The notes: generated from the letters alone by a model not told the origin. 64,000 nucleotides of DNA from an uncultured Cellulomonas sp. (GCF_947494015.1 NZ_CANLTL010000014.1:62001-126000), one strand, 5' to 3'. Shown: positions 8,887-19,159, counted from the first letter of the stretch. Numbers and translations are program-made.

Positions 8887-10676
8887 CGCAGACCCCCCAG
8901 GACGGCCAGCATGCGCGTGCCGCGCTCGCGCACGCCGGCCGCGTCGTCGGGTCCCGTGTCCTGCGCGGCGCGCAGGAGCGGCGAGAAGTCGACCTCCTCG
9001 ATCTCGGTCGCCGTCACGTCGCCCTCCACCAGCAGGTCGCACTCGTCGACGGCGGCCAGCACGGCGTCGACGAGCGCGGCGGTCTTCGCGGCCGTGCAGT
9101 GCGCGTCGTTCGCCGAGAGCGCGTTCTGCTGCAGCACCCCCTCGCGCAGCAGGCGGCCCGCGAGCAGCACGACCCGCTCGTGGCCGGGCAGCGATCCGGC
9201 GCCGACGAGCTCGGCGAGGTCGGTCAGCCGGTCCGCCTCGGCGAGCAGGCCGGCGACCCGGGCCCGCCGCCGCGCCCAGTCGGGGTCACCGTGGGCGGCG
9301 TACCAGGCGCCGAGCCGGTCGACGTCCCGCGCGAACGACCCGGACCAGCCGACGGCGGGGTAGTGCCGGGCGTAGGCCAGCGCGCGGTCCAGGTTCCACA
9401 GGCTGCGCACCGAGCGCTGGGTGTGCGCGGTCACCGGCTCGGTGGTGTCCCCGCCTGGCGGCGAGACGGCGCCCACGATGGTGACCGAGGCGTCGACCCC
9501 GCCCAGCGTCTGCACCCGGCCGGCGCGCTCGTAGAAGGCCGCCAGCGCGGACGCGAGCGCCGCCGGGTAGCCCTCCTCGGTGGGCATGGCGCCGGACCGC
9601 GACCCGAACTCCCGCAACGCCTCCGCCCACCGCGAGGTGGAGTCGGCGATGAGCACGGCGTCGTGGCCCATGTCCCGGTAGAACTCGGCGACGGTGACGC
9701 CGGTGTAGATGCTCGCCTCCCGGGCCATCATCGGCATGTTCGACGTGTTGGCGATCACCACGATGCGCTCGCTCAGACGCCGGCCCGTGCGCGGGTCGGC
9801 GAGCGCCGCGAGCTCGTCCAGCACGTCGGCCATCTCGTTGCCGCGCTCGCCGCAGCCGACGTAGACGATGACGTCAGCAGAGCACCACTTCGCGATCTGC
9901 TGCAGCAGCATCGTCTTGCCCGTGCCGAAGCCGCCGGGGACGGCGACGCTGGTCCCCAGGGCCACCGGGAAGACGGCGTCCAGCACGCGCTGGCCGGTGA
10001 CCAGCGGCTGGTCGGCCAGGCGCCGCGCGGTCACGGGTCGGGGGCGGCGCACCGGCCAGAGCTCGGTCAGCCGGACGGACGTCCGCCCGACGCAGACCAC
10101 GGGCTGCGCCTCGGTGTACCGGCCGGCGTCCGCGACCCAGGACACCTCGCCGCCCGTGCCGGGGGGCGCCAGCACGCGGTGCTCGACCGCGCCGACGTCG
10201 GGCACGGTGCCGAGCACGGTGCCGGCGGTCACCACCTGACCGGGGACCACCCGCGGCCGCCACTGCCAGGTGCGGTCCTTCGCCCCCGCGCCGGCCCCGC
10301 TGCCCGGCCCGGTCCCGGCGGTGACCCCGAGCCAGGTGCCGGCAGTCGCCAGCGGGCGCAGCAGCCCGTCGAAGACGCCTCCGAGCAGGTCCGGCCCGAG
10401 TCGGGCTGACAGCGGCCGGCCCAGCGCCTGGACGGGGCTGCCGACCGCCAGGCCGCCGGTGTACTCGTACGCCTGCACGGACACCGTCGCCCCACGGATC
10501 GCCACCACCTCACCGGGCAGGCCGTTCGGTCCCAGCGCCACCAGCTCGGCGATGGCGACGTCCGGCAGGTCCCCGACCTCCACGAGCGGACCGCTGACCC
10601 GCAGGACGCTGCCGGCCGGGGACCGTCCGTCCGGACCGGCCCGCCCGCCGTCCACCACGCTCAGCTCGCGTCCCAC
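8883..10676 (-). CDS. atpA: V/A-type ATPase catalytic subunit A
   Basis: 597 aa from GTG 10676, which overlaps the end of the subunit E gene by 16 nt. P-loop PGGFGTGKT at 247-255, catalytic glutamate E277 in GCGERGNEM, ADSTSRWAEALREFGSRSGAMPTEEGYPA and SPPGGDTTEPVT are signature blocks. The insertion domain characteristic of A subunits lies at about 110-200. Together with B it forms the catalytic head that hydrolyses or makes ATP coupled to ion movement. Residues 121-133 hold a Gly/Ala-rich insert not seen in typical family members. Confidence 0.96.
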   Translation of the reverse strand: MGRELSVVDGGRAGPDGRSPAGSVLRVSGPLVEVGDLPDVAIAELVALGPNGLPGEVVAIRGATVSVQAYEYTGGLAVGSPVQALGRPLSARLGPDLLGGVFDGLLRPLATAGTWLGVTAGTGPGSGAGAGAKDRTWQWRPRVVPGQVVTAGTVLGTVPDVGAVEHRVLAPPGTGGEVSWVADAGRYTEAQPVVCVGRTSVRLTELWPVRRPRPVTARRLADQPLVTGQRVLDAVFPVALGTSVAVPGGFGTGKTMLLQQIAKWCSADVIVYVGCGERGNEMADVLDELAALADPRTGRRLSERIVVIANTSNMPMMAREASIYTGVTVAEFYRDMGHDAVLIADSTSRWAEALREFGSRSGAMPTEEGYPAALASALAAFYERAGRVQTLGGVDASVTIVGAVSPPGGDTTEPVTAHTQRSVRSLWNLDRALAYARHYPAVGWSGSFARDVDRLGAWYAAHGDPDWARRRARVAGLLAEADRLTDLAELVGAGSLPGHERVVLLAGRLLREGVLQQNALSANDAHCTAAKTAALVDAVLAAVDECDLLVEGDVTATEIEEVDFSPLLRAAQDTGPDDAAGVRERGTRMLAVLGGLR

Positions 10677-11166
10677 AGCCCCTCCAGGTCCAGCTCGGCC
10701 AGCGCGGCGGCGACCAGGGCACCGACCGACGCGTCGATGGCGCGGCGCCCGGGGGAGGCGGCGAGCAGCCCGCCGTCCGGGGCGTCGTGCACGACGGTGC
10801 CCGGCCCCAGCCGGGCCTGCAGCTGCGCCACCAGCCGTCCCCGCGTGACCGGGTCGGCCAGCTGTGCCCGGACGGCGTCGGCCGCCCGCCGCCGGAGCTC
10901 CTCCTGGGCCAGCGCCCGGGCGCCGAGCACCACGCCACGGGCGGCGCGCCGGGCGTCCGCACGCCGGGACCGCACGAGCACCTGGGCGTCGTCGGCGCCG
11001 CGGGCCCGGGCGGCGACCAGGATCTCCTCCGCCTGCCGCTGCGCCGCGGCCAGCCGGTCGGCGGCCTGCCGGGACGCGTCCGCCCGCACGTCCTGCGCGT
11101 CGGCCTGCGCGCGGGCGAGCAGCGCCGCGCGCAGCGGCTCGAGACCGGGCACCGTCCGGTCCGCGC

Positions 11167-11170
<4 letters not shown>
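10661..11170 (-). CDS. atpE: V/A-type ATPase subunit E (peripheral stalk)
   Basis: 169 aa from ATG 11170, overlapping the subunit F stop (ATGA). The first about 90 residues are an Ala/Arg-rich amphipathic helix, followed by a small C-terminal domain (LQARLGPGTVVHDAPDGG, then GLLAASPGRRAIDASVGA) with the conserved GGL..DG pattern of the VatE C-terminus. Acts as stator with the coiled-coil G/H-type subunit encoded by the first gene of the operon. Confidence 0.85.
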
Positions 11171-11858
<688 letters not shown>

Positions 11859-13256
11859 TCATGTGCTCCGGATCAGGGCGACGTGCCAGGGACGGAACGG
11901 CCGTCCCTCGCCGTCGAAGACGCGGGAGAAGAGCTCGAAGTACTCCAGCCGCAGCGCCTGGATCGCCGCGACCACGCCCTCCAGGGCGAAGGTCAGCGCG
12001 TTGCCGACCACGAAGACGGCGACCGCGCCGGCCGTGCCGGCGGGCCCCTGGCCCCACAGCGCGGCGGACGCCTGCCACACGACCGCACCGAGCGCCGCGT
12101 GGGTCAGCCCGAACGCCGCCAGCCGGGCGAAGCTCACCAGGTTCGAGCCGAGCCGCACCACCAGGTTGACCGACTCGATCGCCGCCTGGGCCGCGCCGCC
12201 GAGCCCGCCGCCGGCCGCCGCGAGGAGGCCCAGGAACGTGGCCGTGAGCCCGGCGACCGCGAGGGCGGCGCCCACCGGCACCAGCCAGCCGGGGGCGAAC
12301 GAGGCGCCGCTGCCGGCCGCCCCCAGACCGAGGAACAGGGCGGCGCCGGCCAGGCCCGACGGCGCGTACAGGGTCAGGCGCCAGCCGCCCTCGCGGTACC
12401 GGTTGACCGCGCCCAGGCCGTAGGCACCGGCCAGCAGCACCGCGCCGACCCCGACGGCGGCGAGCATCGCGGCCACCGGCTCGTCGAGGGGGGACAGCCA
12501 CACCACCGGGACGACCCCGGTCGGACCGAAGAACTCGCCGTACAGCACCCCGGACACGGTGCTCGCGAGGCCCGCGCCGGCGAGGAACCGCCAGTAGGGC
12601 GCCAGCCGCTCGAGCCGGTGCACGCGACGCGAGCGCACCAGCAGCGCCGCCAGGACCAGCAGCGCGCCGTGGCCGGCATCGGCGAACATCAGCCCGAACA
12701 TCACGATGTAGGCGAGCCCGGCCACGACGGACGGGTTGAGGTCCGCGTACGGGACCGTCGCGTACGTCTCGACCAGCGGCGCGAGCTCCCGGGCGACCCC
12801 GGTGGTCGGCAGCAGCGTGGGCGGGTCCACCCCGGGCGGTCGGGGGAGCGGGACGACGGCGCCGCCCTCGGGGCCCACCCGCTGGGCGAGCCGCGTGACC
12901 TCCACATCGGGCACCCAGCCCAGCCAGGCCGCGACCGTGCCGCGGGTGACCGCCTGGCGACCGCGGTCCTCCAGCTCCGCCTCGCCGGCGAGCAGGTCCG
13001 CGCGGCCGGCACGCTCCCACGCGTCCAGGTCCGGCAGGTCGCGGGTGACGGCCGGCTCGGCCCCCGGCCGGCCGGCGAGCCGCTGCAGGCGCTCGGTGGC
13101 ACCGGTGGGGACCACCGCGGCCTCGGCGGGCGACGGGTCGAAGGCGACCGTGCCCTCGTCCGCGACCTCCACCAGCACGTCGCGCAGCGCGTCGCGCGGT
13201 GCGAGCAGCGCGACGCGCTGCATGCCCACCGGGTGCAGAGCCTCACGCCACCTCAT
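11859..13256 (-). CDS. atpI: V/A-type ATPase subunit I (a-subunit, ion channel stator)
   Basis: 465 aa from ATG 13256, overlapping the subunit C stop by 14 nt; ATG 13223 is an alternative start. A soluble N-terminal half (about 1-170) is followed by about seven membrane helices. NPSVVAGLAYIVMFGLMFADAGHG and the ESVNLVVRLGSNLVSFARLAAFGLTHAAL region (split here between two conserved helices) are family signatures, the latter containing the essential arginine helix. The protein is shorter than the usual 600-650 residues because the soluble arm is reduced. Forms the ion half-channels against the c ring. Confidence 0.9.
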   Translation of the reverse strand: MRWREALHPVGMQRVALLAPRDALRDVLVEVADEGTVAFDPSPAEAAVVPTGATERLQRLAGRPGAEPAVTRDLPDLDAWERAGRADLLAGEAELEDRGRQAVTRGTVAAWLGWVPDVEVTRLAQRVGPEGGAVVPLPRPPGVDPPTLLPTTGVARELAPLVETYATVPYADLNPSVVAGLAYIVMFGLMFADAGHGALLVLAALLVRSRRVHRLERLAPYWRFLAGAGLASTVSGVLYGEFFGPTGVVPVVWLSPLDEPVAAMLAAVGVGAVLLAGAYGLGAVNRYREGGWRLTLYAPSGLAGAALFLGLGAAGSGASFAPGWLVPVGAALAVAGLTATFLGLLAAAGGGLGGAAQAAIESVNLVVRLGSNLVSFARLAAFGLTHAALGAVVWQASAALWGQGPAGTAGAVAVFVVGNALTFALEGVVAAIQALRLEYFELFSRVFDGEGRPFRPWHVALIRST

Positions 13257-14163
13257 CGAGCACCCCCAGCGCCGTGGGGCCCCGGTCGGCGACCTCGAGC
13301 GCCGCCCGGACCCGCCAGGCGTCCGCGGCCAGCATCGCGACCGTGCCGAGCAGCACGGCCGGCCCGGCGGTGGTCCGGCGCACCAGCCGGGACCCGTCGT
13401 CGTCCACGCGTGACCACCACCGCGCCTCCGCACGCCACAGGTCCTCCGGCCCTGTCACACCCGCCAGTGCCCACCGGGCCGAGGACGGCACGACGGCGGC
13501 CAGCTCCTCCACGGAGCCGGCGTGGAGCGCCGGCCGACCCAGCACGCGGGCGACCGGCTGCCGCGCCCCCGGGCCCGGTCGACGCCCGTGCGCGGCCTCC
13601 CGCGCGACCAGCAGAGCGACGGCGCCGGCGGCCCACGGGCCGGCGTCCGGGGCGGCGGCGAGCACCCGGTCGGCGAGCGAGACGCGCAGCGCGGCGTCGA
13701 TCTCCGCGGCCGTCGTGCCCCCCGGGTCGCCCCACGGGGAGGCGGTCAGCGCCTGGCGCACGCCGTCCGCCGTGGTGGTCGCGGCGACGCGCGGCCACGA
13801 CGTCGACAGGGCCCCCAGGTGCAGGGCAGGGGGCGTCGTCGCCCCGGCGAGCCGTCGGACGTGGTCGACGACGTTGATCGCCTCCACCGTCCCGGCCAGC
13901 ACCCGCAGGACGGCGACACCGTCGCGCGGCACCCACCCGGCCAGCACCCGGCAGTTCCACAGCGCCGTCGCCACGGCGCCGCGCTGGGCGTCGGCGAGCG
14001 TCGCCCCCTCGTGCACCGTGCCCGCGTACGGCCCGTGGGCCAGTGTGCGCACCGCGGCGTCGAGGGACGGACCGGCGGCCAGCGCGCGGGCGCCCTCGCG
14101 CCCCACCCGGCGGGTGGTCATCGCCCGGGCCCGCGAAGCCCCGGCCACCCAGCCGATGCTCAT
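13243..14163 (-). CDS. atpC: V/A-type ATPase subunit C (AC39/d-like)
   Basis: 306 aa from ATG 14163, overlapping the previous stop (ATGA). All-helical, beginning MSIGWVAGASRARAM, which resembles the start of AC39-type subunits that cap the rotor and link D to the c ring. Internal sequence is poorly conserved, so the assignment rests on length, helical content, the NVVDHVRRLAG segment and position between stalk and membrane subunit genes. Confidence 0.72.
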   Translation of the reverse strand: MSIGWVAGASRARAMTTRRVGREGARALAAGPSLDAAVRTLAHGPYAGTVHEGATLADAQRGAVATALWNCRVLAGWVPRDGVAVLRVLAGTVEAINVVDHVRRLAGATTPPALHLGALSTSWPRVAATTTADGVRQALTASPWGDPGGTTAAEIDAALRVSLADRVLAAAPDAGPWAAGAVALLVAREAAHGRRPGPGARQPVARVLGRPALHAGSVEELAAVVPSSARWALAGVTGPEDLWRAEARWWSRVDDDGSRLVRRTTAGPAVLLGTVAMLAADAWRVRAALEVADRGPTALGVLDEVA

Positions 14164-14624
14164 CGCGCACCCGCCGTCCGGCCGACTGCCGGGTCGTCGG
14201 TCTCCAGCAGCTCACGGATGCCGTCCACGACGGCGTCGACGTACAGCGGGATGCGCTCCTCGGCGGTGCGGCCGACCTCGGCAGCAGTGCGCTCGGCGTG
14301 CGCGAGGAGCTCCGCGCACGCGGGCTCGTCGGCCGCACGTGCCGCGGCCGCGGCCGCGGCACGCTCCTCGTCGGCCCGGGCCTGCGCCGCGCTCACGAGC
14401 CCGGCCGCCCTCTGGGCAGCCTCCGACGTCGTCCGCTCGGCGTCCCGGCGGGCGGCGGCCCGCAGGCCCTCGCAGGTGCGCTCGACCTCGGCGACGTCGT
14501 GCAGGACGTCGTCCAGCTCGGCCGCCGCGTCCGCGGCGCGGTCCACCGGCACGCCCGCAGGACCGGCGACGCCGGGTGCACCGGCCGGCCGGAACCGGTA
14601 CAGCAGGTCACGGACCCGTGGCAT
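14160..14624 (-). CDS. Coiled-coil protein, probable V-ATPase peripheral-stalk subunit G/H
   Basis: 154 aa from ATG 14624 with GGGAG 6 nt upstream. Residues about 30-130 are Ala/Arg/Glu-rich helix (EVERTCEGLRAAARRDAERT onwards), as in the short G/H subunit that pairs with E in the peripheral stalk. It is the first gene of the operon, where that subunit is usually encoded. The order here is G/H-C-I-K-F-E-A-B-D-usp, slightly different from the Thermus-type order. No enzymatic motif is seen. Confidence 0.7.
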   Translation of the reverse strand: MPRVRDLLYRFRPAGAPGVAGPAGVPVDRAADAAAELDDVLHDVAEVERTCEGLRAAARRDAERTTSEAAQRAAGLVSAAQARADEERAAAAAAARAADEPACAELLAHAERTAAEVGRTAEERIPLYVDAVVDGIRELLETDDPAVGRTAGAR

Positions 14625-14783
14625 CGCGCGCTCCCGTCGCCGTGACCGCGCTACCGGACCGACCCGGACGCCGCAGGAGCACGCCGCCCCGTCGTCGTCT
14701 CCGCCTGGACCATCGGACCCGCCCTTCGTCCGCGAGGCGTCGTCGCGGCCGGTGACCTCGACCGCTGCGCCCCTGCGTGGGTG

Positions 14784-14826
14784 ACGCTAGGCCGCCCGAC
14801 GGCGCGCCGGACGGGACCTTCGACAC
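14784..14826 (-). promoter_or_regulatory. DosR-type box and -10 for the V-ATPase operon
   Basis: Transcription-sense box GTGTCGAAGGTCCC (14826-14813), 23-nt spacer, TAGCGT (14789-14784). The predicted start near 14777 gives a leader of about 150 nt before the first gene. The -10 is identical to those at 5429 and 28795. Confidence 0.65.
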
Positions 14827-14854
14827 CTTCTGGCCGGCCGTCGGCGGCGGGCCG

Positions 14855-15082
14855 TCAGCGCCCGGTGGGCGGTCCGGCGGCGTACGACTCCCGGTGGGCC
14901 ACCGTCCCGTCCTCGTTGTGCACCACCAGGTCGCACCGGACGGCCGCAGCCTCGGCACGGCCGGCGGCCACGGCCTGCTCCTTGTCCTCGGAGCCGCCGA
15001 AGCCGGCACGGTCGGTGCCGACGTGGTTCTGCCACCGTCCGTAGACCGGGTCGAACACCGTGTGGATCTGCATCGTGGGCAT
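14855..15082 (-). CDS. DUF2188 family small protein
   Basis: 75 aa from ATG 15082 (GAGGGGAG 6 nt upstream). The sequence has the DUF2188 pattern: a strand with W (YGRWQNHVGT), a central helix AVAAGRAEAAAV, then DLVVHNEDGTVAHRESYA. A second in-frame start, ATG 15226 with AAGGAGG just upstream, would add 48 residues (MSAREAATVVDVGG onwards) and cannot be excluded. DUF2188 proteins have no established biochemical function. A DosR-type promoter precedes it. Confidence 0.78.
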   Translation of the reverse strand: MPTMQIHTVFDPVYGRWQNHVGTDRAGFGGSEDKEQAVAAGRAEAAAVRCDLVVHNEDGTVAHRESYAAGPPTGR

Positions 15083-15294
15083 GACCCGCTCCCCTCTCGC
15101 CGTCCGGTGGACCTGCACGGCGGGGGCGCAGCTGCCGCGGGTCGCCCTGCGGTCGCCGGGCCGGCCCGCGGCCGACGGCGGCGCACCGCCGACGTCGACC
15201 ACCGTCGCCGCCTCCCGGGCGGACATCATCGGCCTCCTTCGACGCCGTTGCCGCCTCCCGGCGACGACGTCCGCCGCCGGTGGGCTGCACCTCC

Positions 15295-15337
15295 ATCGTG
15301 GACCGCGCGCGCCCCCCGGTCCCGGGCCTTCGGTCCC
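15295..15337 (-). promoter_or_regulatory. DosR-type box and -10 for the DUF2188 gene
   Basis: Transcription-sense box GGGACCGAAGGCCC (15337-15324), 23-nt spacer, CACGAT (15300-15295). Strong palindrome. Confidence 0.65.
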
Positions 15338-15355
15338 GACCTGTGCGCGCCCGCG

Positions 15356-18019
15356 TCAGCTCCGCCGTCCGCGGGTCCGCAGCACCTTGTGGACCGCGTC
15401 GACCGTCCAGATCACCGGGACGGTGAGCAGAGCCAGGGCCCAGCCCGTCGGGTCGGGGAGCGTGCCGCCCAGGAGATCCGCGACCGGCGGGACGCCGAGG
15501 AACACCAGCACCATCAGCGCCTCGACGGCCACCGCCCCGAGCAGGAGCGCGTTGCCGCCCAGCCCGGTGGCCCGCACGGAGCGGCGCTCGCTGCGGCAGG
15601 CGAAGGCGTTGGCCAGCTGACCCAGGACGATGGCGGCGAAGCACGACCCGGACGCCGTCGCCAGCAGGGGGCCGTCGACGGCTGCCCCGGGCGACCAGCC
15701 ACCCGCGACGAGGACGGCGACGAAGGCGCCCATCGCGACGGCCGCCTCGGCCGGTCCCAGGACGCCCAGGGCGCGCCGCAGGACCCGGCCGTCGACGAGC
15801 CGCTCCCCGCGCCGGGGGCCGCTCATCGTGCGGGGGTTCGGACGCTCCGCACCGAGGGCGAGCGCGGGCAGCAGGTCGGTGCCGATGTCCAGGGCGAGCA
15901 CCTGCAGCACGGTCAGGGCGAGCGGGATCCGCCCGCCGGACAGCGCCCACACCACGAACGGGGTCAGCTCGGCCACGTTGTCGGTCAGGTGGTAGGTGAG
16001 GAACCGCCGGATGTTGGCGAAGGTCGCCCGGCCGAGCTCGACGGCCGCGACGATGCTCGCGAAGTGGTCGTCGAGGAGCACGATGTCGGCCGCCTCCCGG
16101 GCGACGTCGGTGCCGGACGCTCCCATCGCGACGCCGATGTCCGCCGCCCGCAGGGCGGGGCCGTCGTTGACACCGTCGCCGGTCATCGCGACCACGTGGC
16201 CGCGGGCCTGCATGGCGTGGGCGATGCGGAGCTTGTCCTCCGGCGCGACGCGCGCCACCACGACGTCGTCGTGGTCCAGCAGGGCGCCGAGGTCCGCGTC
16301 GGACCGCGGCAGCTCGGGCCCGAGCAGCACCCGGGCCTCGCCACGCACCAGGTGCACCTGCCGGGCGACCGCAACCGCGGTGGCGGGGTGGTCGCCGGTG
16401 ACCATCGCCAGCCGGATCCCGGCCCGGTGGCACGCGTCGACCGCCTCGGCGACGTCGTCCCGGGGCGGGTCCGCCAGGCCGAGCAGGGCGAGCAGGCGCA
16501 GCTCCCGCTCGTGGCCGAGCAGCACCTCGGCCGGTGAGCCGGCGGCGTCGACCGGTGGCCCGGCTCCGGCGACGGCGACCACCCGCAGGCCGCGCCCGGC
16601 CATCTCGGTGACCGCGTCCTGCACCGCGTCCTGCACCGCGTCCTGCACCGAGCCCTCCGCCGAGCCCTCCGCGGAGCCCCCCGCCGGTGCCGCGCACAGC
16701 GGGAGCACCGCCTCGGGCGCACCGACCACGTGCACGCCGTCGACGTCGAGGACGGACGTGCGCCGCCGCCGGGGGTCGAAGCCGGCCCGGGCGAGCGCGG
16801 GCGGCGCCGCGCCGGTGCCGCCGAGCCGGTCGGCCAGCACGTGCACGGCCACCTCCATGGGGTCCCCCACGGGCGACCAGACCCCGTCGCGGGCCAGCGC
16901 TCGCGCGTCGGGGGAACAGCGTGCCGCGCGCCCGGCGGCCGTCCGGGCGGCCGCGCACGCGGGCGGCGCACCGGTCACCGCGGCGACCGGCCCGTAGCCG
17001 CCACCCGCCACGCGTACCCGTCCGTCGGGGGTCCACACCTCGACGACCGACATCTCGTTGCGGGTCAGCGTGCCGGTCTTGTCCGTGCAGATGTAGGTGG
17101 TCGCCCCGAGGGTCTCGACGGCCTCCATCCGGCGCACGAGGGCGTTGCGGGTGGACATCCGCTGCGCGGCGCGGGCGAGGGACAGCGTCACGGTCGGCAG
17201 CAGACCCTCCGGCACGAGCGCCACCGTGACCCCGATGGCGAACAGGTAGCTCGTGCCCACCTCCAGCCCGAGCAGGACCGCGGTGAGGAAGGATGCGCCA
17301 CCGGCCACCACGGCGACCATCCCCACCACCCGGATGAGTCGGCGCAGCTGACGGTCCAACGGGCTCGGTGGACGGGTCGCGGAGCGTGTCACCCGGGCGA
17401 TGCCGGCCAGCCGGGTCGCGCCGCCGGTGGCCTCGACGACGGCGTCCCCGTGACCCTCGGCGACGTAGGTCCCGGCGAGCACCGGGTCGCCCCCTGCTCG
17501 TGCCACCGTCGCGCTCTCCCCGGTCAGCATGGACTCGTCCACCCGCAGCGACCCGGCGGCGGCGATCCGCAGGTCGGCCGGCACCCGGTCGCCCGCGTCG
17601 AGCACCACCACGTCTCCCGGCACCAGCTCGGCCGCCTCGACCACCTGCGTGCGCCCGCCCCGGCGGACGACCGCGCGCACGGGCAGCAGCTCCGTCAGGC
17701 GCTGCGCGGCGCGGTCGGCGGCGTACTGCTGCACGAACGCGAACACGCCGTTGAGGACGACGACGACCGCGATCGCCACCGCGAGCGCCGGCATCCCCCC
17801 CATCCAGGCGAGCGCGGCCGCCACCCAGAGCATGACGGCGAAGACGTGGACCATCTGCCGGGCGAGCTCCCGCAGACGGCGAGGCCGCTCGGCGGGCGGC
17901 AGCACGTTCGGCCCGTACCGGGACAGCCGGAGGGCAGCCTCGGCGTCGCTCAGACCCGCCGTGCCGCCGTCCCGCGCGGTCGCTCGCGGCACGGCCGTCG
18001 GCACGGCGGGGCCGGACAC
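15356..18019 (-). CDS. P2-type cation-transporting ATPase (CtpF-like)
   Basis: About 887 aa from GTG 18019, 17 nt after the usp stop, so co-transcribed with it. N-terminal cation-ATPase domain (GLSDAEAALRLSRYGPNVLP), TGES at 166-169, PEGL in helix 4 (270-273, the P2 signature), phosphorylation site D313 in CTDKTGTLTRNEM, TGDGVNDGPAL hinge and a C-terminal membrane domain with TDLLPALALGAE, as in Ca2+/Na+/K+-type pumps. Residues about 447-470 are a low-complexity insert from a 12-bp tandem repeat in the nucleotide domain. M. tuberculosis ctpF is a DosR-regulated P2 ATPase, so the family and regulation both match. The ion is not determined. Confidence 0.92.
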   Translation of the reverse strand: MSGPAVPTAVPRATARDGGTAGLSDAEAALRLSRYGPNVLPPAERPRRLRELARQMVHVFAVMLWVAAALAWMGGMPALAVAIAVVVVLNGVFAFVQQYAADRAAQRLTELLPVRAVVRRGGRTQVVEAAELVPGDVVVLDAGDRVPADLRIAAAGSLRVDESMLTGESATVARAGGDPVLAGTYVAEGHGDAVVEATGGATRLAGIARVTRSATRPPSPLDRQLRRLIRVVGMVAVVAGGASFLTAVLLGLEVGTSYLFAIGVTVALVPEGLLPTVTLSLARAAQRMSTRNALVRRMEAVETLGATTYICTDKTGTLTRNEMSVVEVWTPDGRVRVAGGGYGPVAAVTGAPPACAAARTAAGRAARCSPDARALARDGVWSPVGDPMEVAVHVLADRLGGTGAAPPALARAGFDPRRRRTSVLDVDGVHVVGAPEAVLPLCAAPAGGSAEGSAEGSVQDAVQDAVQDAVTEMAGRGLRVVAVAGAGPPVDAAGSPAEVLLGHERELRLLALLGLADPPRDDVAEAVDACHRAGIRLAMVTGDHPATAVAVARQVHLVRGEARVLLGPELPRSDADLGALLDHDDVVVARVAPEDKLRIAHAMQARGHVVAMTGDGVNDGPALRAADIGVAMGASGTDVAREAADIVLLDDHFASIVAAVELGRATFANIRRFLTYHLTDNVAELTPFVVWALSGGRIPLALTVLQVLALDIGTDLLPALALGAERPNPRTMSGPRRGERLVDGRVLRRALGVLGPAEAAVAMGAFVAVLVAGGWSPGAAVDGPLLATASGSCFAAIVLGQLANAFACRSERRSVRATGLGGNALLLGAVAVEALMVLVFLGVPPVADLLGGTLPDPTGWALALLTVPVIWTVDAVHKVLRTRGRRS
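16611..16682. repeat. Six 12-bp tandem units in the P2-ATPase gene
   Basis: Three copies of accgcgtcctgc followed by three copies close to gccgagccctcc, all in frame, encoding repeated VQDA and EGSA on the minus strand. Confidence 0.85.
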
Positions 18020-18036
18020 GGTGGACCGCCCGTCGG

Positions 18037-19080
18037 TCAGTGCGCCGCCGCGGCGTCCGCCGCCCGGCGCGCCGGGCGGGACGGCCGGGCGTGCGGGCCG
18101 TGGACGACGAGAACGGGCACCCGGGCGTCGCGCAGCACCGCCACGCTGACCGGACCGAGGAGCATGCGGCCGGACGTGCCCACGCCGCGTGAGCCGACGA
18201 CCAGCAGCTGGGCGTGGTCCGCGGCCCGGAGCAGGCCGCGCGCCGGCTCGTCGTCGGGCAGCGCCAGGCGGACGTCGAGGCGCCGGTCGGCGCGTCGCAG
18301 GCCGGCGGCGATGCGCTGGGCCGACCGGTACGCGCGCTGCGCCTGCGCGGACTGCTGGGCCACGAGCTCGTCCGGGAGGTCCGTGCCGGCGGTGGTCGGG
18401 CGGGCGTGCACCACCACCACGGTCACGTCGCGCAGCGCCGCCTCGCGCGCCGCGATCCTCGCCGCGGCCACCGAGGCCGACGAGCCGTCGACGCCGACCA
18501 CCACCGGCGCCGTGGGGTCCGGCGGCTGCGTGCTCCGCACCACGGCGACGGGGCATCGGGCGCGCGCCGCCAGGTGCGCGCTCACCGGACCGAGGGCGCG
18601 TCGTCGCGGGCCGGTCCCACGCGCGCCCACCACCAGCATCTCGGCGGTCTCGGCGAGCTCGCGGATGGCCGGCGCCTCCGGCGCGTGCAGCAGCCGCGTC
18701 TGCACCGGGACGTCGGGATGCGCCTGCCTGGCTGCCTCCTGGAGCTGGTCGAGGTAGCGGCGGACGTCGGCGTGCGAGCCGGGTCCGGCGGACCGTTCCT
18801 CGCCGTCCGGGTCCACCGCGTCGTGCAGGTGGGAGCAGGCGCGCGCGATCACCACGTGGGTCCCCCGCAGGCCGGCTTCGACCAGGCCCCACTGCAGCGT
18901 CTGCTCGCTGTGCGGCGAACCGTCCAGGCCGATCACCACGGGCCCGTCCACCAGCGGGTCGTCCTGCACCACTGCGCCGCCGGGCACCACTGCCCCGTCG
19001 GGCACCACTGCGCCGTCGGGCATCACCGCGCCGTCGGGCACCACTGCGCCGCCGGGCACCACTGCGCCGTCGTCGTGCAT
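18037..19080 (-). CDS. Two-domain universal stress protein with repetitive N-terminus
   Basis: 347 aa from ATG 19080, with GGGGAGG 5 nt upstream. Two UspA domains: PVVIGLDGSPHSEQTLQWGL (about 48-190) and APVVVGVDGSSASVAAARIA (about 195-330), each ending in a VVGARGTGPRR / VVGSRGVGTSGRMLLGPVS-type ATP-binding loop. The first about 40 residues are GAVVPG/GAVVPD repeats from an 18-bp tandem array. Tandem-domain USPs of this type (Rv2005c-like) are DosR-regulated in mycobacteria. Lies upstream of, and co-transcribed with, the P2 ATPase. Confidence 0.93.
   Translation of the reverse strand: MHDDGAVVPGGAVVPDGAVMPDGAVVPDGAVVPGGAVVQDDPLVDGPVVIGLDGSPHSEQTLQWGLVEAGLRGTHVVIARACSHLHDAVDPDGEERSAGPGSHADVRRYLDQLQEAARQAHPDVPVQTRLLHAPEAPAIRELAETAEMLVVGARGTGPRRRALGPVSAHLAARARCPVAVVRSTQPPDPTAPVVVGVDGSSASVAAARIAAREAALRDVTVVVVHARPTTAGTDLPDELVAQQSAQAQRAYRSAQRIAAGLRRADRRLDVRLALPDDEPARGLLRAADHAQLLVVGSRGVGTSGRMLLGPVSVAVLRDARVPVLVVHGPHARPSRPARRAADAAAAH
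18967..19074. repeat. Six 18-bp tandem units at the 5' end of the usp gene
   Basis: Imperfect copies of caccactgcgccgtcggg in frame, encoding GAVVPD-type repeats. Confidence 0.85.
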
Positions 19081-19116
19081 CACTGCCTCCCCGGGGTGCG
19101 CCGGTGTCGTGGTCCC

Positions 19117-19159
19117 ACTGTCGTCCGGGTCCGGGCCAGGGGCCCGGGCCGTTGGTCCC
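19117..19159 (-). promoter_or_regulatory. DosR-type box and -10 for the usp / P2-ATPase operon
   Basis: Transcription-sense box GGGACCAACGGCCC (19159-19146), 23-nt spacer, GACAGT (19122-19117). The identical 14-mer in the opposite orientation at 19264 serves the divergent gene. Confidence 0.7.
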